A DNA stretch of 64,000 nucleotides from assembly GCA_964035545.1 (NCBI GenBank), contig OZ037768.1:6873241-6937240 (forward strand). Direction: 5' to 3'. A program made the position numbers and the translations under genes. Below the pieces are notes generated by a model. The model ran no database searches. It was not told where the DNA came from and saw only the letters and a program-made list of their open reading frames with translations. Origin of the DNA: Bugula neritina. Its lineage: Eukaryota > Bryozoa > Gymnolaemata > Cheilostomatida > Bugulidae. Below, in pieces: positions 59,958 to 64,000 of this stretch. How positions within the stretch are numbered: the first letter of the stretch is position 1; each line of letters begins with the position of its first letter.

Positions 59958-61467
59958 TATTGGTTACCGTTGGTAAGTGAGCCAGTTAGCTTATCCGAGT
60001 CTAATTTGTCACCACGTTCAGTGAACTAGTACCTCTTTATTTTGCTCAGGTATGTGTTGTTATTAATCAAATTGGAATGGTGTATTATTATAGTCTCTAC
60101 TGCCAGTGCATTTATCTGTACAATAAATATGTGCCCAACAAGTTTACATACACACATGAATCGGAGTTGATTGCTAAAGGCTGCTAGGATCCCAATCAAC
60201 TACTGAAGTCTTGTCTGAGTTTGTGCTGTATTTAGCATTCATTTGTTTTGATCAAATTCGATTTATAATAGCTGTATTCAAATTATTTGCGACCTTTAGC
60301 CCTGACTGTAGCGAACATATGCAAGTCTAGTAACTAACATCTACTAACTACACGACTGTTCAAATCTAATCAATTAGAAGTTGTCTAATCATTAGTCACT
60401 AAACCAACACTATTTGAACACTGTTTACATATTACATTGTTTTGGAATATTGCCGATATAGTTTGCTTATAAAACTTTAGCAGTAGTAAGTGGCTCCATC
60501 CTTACCTGAGTGAGATATAGCCAAAATTGCAGGACATCTCGTAACTTGGCCAATTGAAATTTATGATAAAGAGTTGCACCAATTTCATTTCTAGCTGAGC
60601 TGTTACGTTTTTACAAATATTCTAGAGCAATAGTGTGCCATCTTCATTGAAGAAAGCAACGTTTTTATTTGAAGGGTAGATAACTTCTGTATGTCACTTG
60701 AAGCACCTTTGCTACACACATTGCAGAGATGACTAAATCTGAGCATTACTAACCATGTTATTGCAGCACATAATACAATGTAGTGTATTTTATGGTCACA
60801 TTAATTGAACAATATGTTGATGCTATTCATTGTTTTAGTAGGGCCCACAATAGTAACCCCACGAGACCAGGCAATCAACAGTTCAATGTGATCCAGTGAG
60901 AGAAAACAAATGCCAATATTGGCCATTTGGTTTTGTTATTCTTGTTTTTTGAAAGCTATTAACGTCGAAGTTGATCTAATGGCTAATACATGCAGCAGTT
61001 CAAATAGGACAGCTCATTTTCCCCCACTACCTTTATTTTACCATCACAGTTTTATATCCCACATACAACACATACTTCAATAGCAAAAATCCAAAAACTT
61101 CGAAATGCATAATAATATTTTTGTTATAACTTTTTAAAGCCTTTACTGAATAATACAACATAGATCGATATGAGTATTATAGCATGACTTTAAAGGAAGC
61201 ATATTAAGAAAATTAACAGTGCTTACTAAAATGTAGTACACGAAAAGTTAACAGAGTTGACATTGTGAAGAGATAGTTTTGTATACTTCTCATAATGGCA
61301 GTCATAGTTTACATCAACTCAGTTCTAAAAAATCTCCAACAAAGATTACTACTAGTGTCTATGAATTGATATCAACTACAGAGTTTTTAAAACTGTAGAT
61401 ATATCTACAAGTCAAACGTAACAAAAACAACAGCTAAAATATCAACATAGAAATACATCATATCATG
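59958..61467. other. Spacer between the SAT2-like gene and HEXIM
   Basis: Promoter side of the second SAT2-like gene and 3' UTR of HEXIM; AT-rich, no ORF or RNA gene recognised. Confidence 0.6.
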
Positions 61468-63485
61468 TTAAGCACCAGAAGTACTGACCACTGTTGAATT
61501 AGTAGAACTTTTATCTTGCTGTAACTGAGCATTTAGCACCTACAAGTAAAGAAAGAATACACAGTTAAGGAGATCAGTTGGCCTGAATATTAAATACAAA
61601 GAAACTCAATAAAACCAAATATAACACCATCAATGTAAAGTAATGCACAACCCAACAACACAAAGTAATTGCATGTCTCCAATTATTCCAATATTTAGCA
61701 ACTTAATTGTTACTAGACAGCAAATGCAATCCTATTTCTATCTCTATATATTTCAACTTACTAAAATCATATACATACCAGTTATTGTGACTGTGCAAGC
61801 TAAAACAGGGTTGGAAAGTTAAATTTGGGAACTTTGCTACAACTTACATGGATTTGGTTGAATATCCAACCAAATTCTTTTTATGACATTTTGGACATGC
61901 ATGCCTTCAATTGATTCAAGAGCTTGGGCAACCTGATTATGATACTTAATACTAGTGCTATCACAATGATTGAGACACTGTTATGCCACGTTAGATGTAG
62001 TCTGTATAATCCAGCCTTCATTTTAATATCCTACCTACTAAGATGGCTCCTGTCAAAGTATTTAAAATATACTGCCTTTCGGCATTACCTGAAGTTGATC
62101 AATTTTCTCCAGTAAATGATCATTGCTTTTACCACGCCGTTTTGAGTCTTTAAGTCGCCTTTCCAAATTGTCAACCTATATAAATGACAAAACACATTTA
62201 TTAAATAACTTCAAATATTTAGTATAGTTTTGCATAAACATTTGACTGCAACTCTAGTGTATAATGTATTTTGACATCACATTTTATATTTTTCATTCTA
62301 TTTAAAATCAAAAGATGGGATAACTTCAGCTTTATTTATTCCGTCAAAAACCTTAAAATTTAAACAATTACATCAATTTTTATCAAACTAAAATTGAGCA
62401 AAACTCACCCTTTTCTCTAATTTTAAACACTCTTCAATTAATTCTGCTTTGGACATAGATTGCAAATTTTCCACATGAATATCAGCATATGTGTGACTAA
62501 AGTCATCCATGATGTAATTCTGTATATCTTCGCCCTGATTGTTGACTCCATTGGGTTTTGAATTAGGAACTGATGAACTAGGATTATGGCAATCGCGAGT
62601 ACAACTGTTTTGTTTTGCCAATGACTGGACTGTGCTTAAAGTTGCATTTTGCTCCGTATTCAGATTACCTGCATTAACTTCATTCTGACAATCATTACTT
62701 TTATGAGAATCTTGGTTGACAGTCACAACTACAGGAATACCATTTAGTTTACTGCAAATGTCCGGTTTAGTATCAGAAGTATCTTGATCTACATCTTTTG
62801 CATTGGCAGGTTCAACCACACAGCTCATATTATCATTAAGATCGTTCTCATTTTTGCTCTGAGTCTGAGGTAATTCTAATGATTTGGTTTCATTCGTTTT
62901 TCCGAGTTCGTCACGCTGATACTCACATTTCTCAGTATGAGGTTGAACCTCGCTAGTTTCTGAATTAAAGTTTGTACAGGACGCGCAATTGCATTCATCA
63001 TCAATACATTGAGATTGATAATTTATGCTAAGATCATTGTCATCATTAGCATTTTGAGTATGAGTATACCTACCCTCATCGGGCTGGGCTAGAGTTGACT
63101 GCGAACTTGAGCTTATAAGAGATTTACGATCATCCATCAAAAACTGGGTGGTGTTATATGGCGCAATAGGATGGCCTTCTGCTGATAAGCGTTCTCGTTT
63201 AGCAAAGGCTTTTTTACTTTCTCGATCATCTTTGACCCTCTTTTCATCCCAAGTCAGCTCGTTGTATGGTTTCCATTTGCGCTTTCGCTTTTGGTTACGC
63301 CTCTGCTTCCGGTTTACAGCACTTTCTCTTTTACAGGGTATCTCCTCGGCATTAGCCTCACTCGAATCACCACTTTTGGGACTTTGATTTTCGTCACCTT
63401 GAGTAGATTCACGTAGTCTAGAATTACAGTTTGATTTAATTTCATCCATTCTCTGATTTAGAATTTTTAATAAACTCTCCAACAC
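61468..63485 (-). CDS. HEXIM1: HEXIM, inhibitor of P-TEFb
   Basis: Three exons on the minus strand, 63485-62409, 62175-62089 and 61539-61468, in frame for 411 residues (human HEXIM1 359). The arginine/lysine-rich RNA-binding motif is at about 58-74 (NRKQRRNQKRKRKWKPY), followed by NELTWDEK and the P-TEFb-inhibiting motif PYNTTQFLMDD at 109-119. A long acidic, asparagine/serine-rich region (about 120-325) contains a cysteine cluster CIDDECNCASC. The C-terminal cyclin T-binding part has DFSHTYADIHVENLQSMSKAELIEE-type sequence followed by a coiled coil (LERRLKDSKRRG, LLEKIDQLQVLNAQLQQD). It binds 7SK-type RNA and holds CDK9-cyclin T inactive. The start at 63485 gives an N-terminal helix; Met13 is the alternative. 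Vertebrate HEXIM1 is intronless, unlike this gene. Confidence 0.93.
61846..61930 (-). repeat. Hairpin-containing repeat-like block in a HEXIM intron
   Basis: ATTTGGTTG…CAACCAAAT forms a 9 bp perfect stem around GAATAT, next to TTTTGGACATGCATGC (61889-61904), a 16-mer also found in the inner inverted repeats of the THAP/P2X7-C element. It has exon-like borders but breaks the HEXIM frame if included. Confidence 0.5.
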
Positions 63486-64000
63486 AAAAATAGCTCATAC
63501 TTTATATACGTGCTCACACAATAAAGCTTGAGCTCAAAATGATAATAGGCAGTGTTGCGAAGTTAATACATATTTGTGGATACCTACTTGCACTGTGAAC
63601 CTTCGCATAACAAATCTACGCGTTCTGTTAACGTTTAAAAAACAAATTATTATTCTCTATATTTTAATATGTTGATAACGCTTTAAAACTACAAAAAGTT
63701 GTTCTTTCAAATAAAGTCAAATCAATGCAAACACTTTTTTAAGAGTTTTAATGCGCATTAACAGATTTATTGTGCTTGTTAGAGACACCTAGCGGCAATT
63801 CTAACCTATTGCTTGATAAGATACATATTTGCTTAGACTGTTTATGCTGAGTAAGTAGGTTAGAGATGTCAAAATTAAAGAAAATATGTTTTCTAGGCTA
63901 AAATCTAATATTTTAATGCAAAATTTTATTAGATTTGTGCTTCTAAAGTTGCAAACACGCATGTTATTATTTTATTCAAGGGGAGGCAACTAACACTATT
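63486..64000. other. Upstream region of HEXIM to the window edge
   Basis: AT-rich; should hold the HEXIM promoter and 5' UTR. No ORF, RNA gene or repeat recognised. Confidence 0.5.

Overview
This is a 64 kb stretch of animal nuclear DNA. The genes have many GT-AG introns, the introns and spacers are AT-rich, and the proteins include metazoan-type HEXIM, ALIX, SSRP1 and RBM12 homologues. An aquatic invertebrate is my best guess (THAP and P2X7-C families, DNA transposons and SINEs are common there), but the phylum cannot be fixed from the sequence alone. Layout: (1) 1-4977 +, the 3' two-thirds of HEATR3. (2) 7166-14763 +, a young Ty3/gypsy-type LTR retrotransposon, much more GC-rich than the host DNA, with gag-pro, pol and two extra ORFs. 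(3) 14967-20017 +, a membrane-anchored diflavin reductase whose C-terminal half resembles bacterial CysJ. (4) 20018-24255, a long stretch without a gene. (5) 24256-30067 -, an RBM12-like five-RRM protein, divergent from (6) 31643-38817 +, SSRP1 of the FACT complex. (7) 40312-57875 +, ALIX/PDCD6IP, 884 residues in 14 coding exons. Its first intron carries a 4.86 kb terminal-inverted-repeat transposon (41632-46489) with TTAA flanks and two convergent genes, one for a THAP zinc-finger protein and one for a free-standing P2X7 intracellular (ballast) domain. Its twelfth intron holds an intronless polyamine-type acetyltransferase gene (SAT2-like, minus strand) and a 772 bp non-autonomous TIR element full of AGATCGATCT palindromes. 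(8) 59466-59957 -, a second intronless SAT2-like gene. (9) 61468-63485 -, HEXIM. The cellular genes are mostly housekeeping functions: ribosomal-protein import (HEATR3), chromatin and transcription (SSRP1, HEXIM), RNA binding (RBM12-like), ESCRT and membrane scission (ALIX), polyamine or thialysine acetylation. They share no obvious pathway. The unusual content is mobile: the THAP plus P2X7-C element, the LTR element with a zinc-finger ORF3 and a stop-start-coupled ORF4, a tRNA-derived SINE family with two copies here, the palindrome-rich MITE, and 16-20 bp minisatellites lying on or next to splice sites. Exon joins were derived by hand from splice consensus, reading phase and family similarity. 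All the complete models close in frame, but none has been checked against transcripts.
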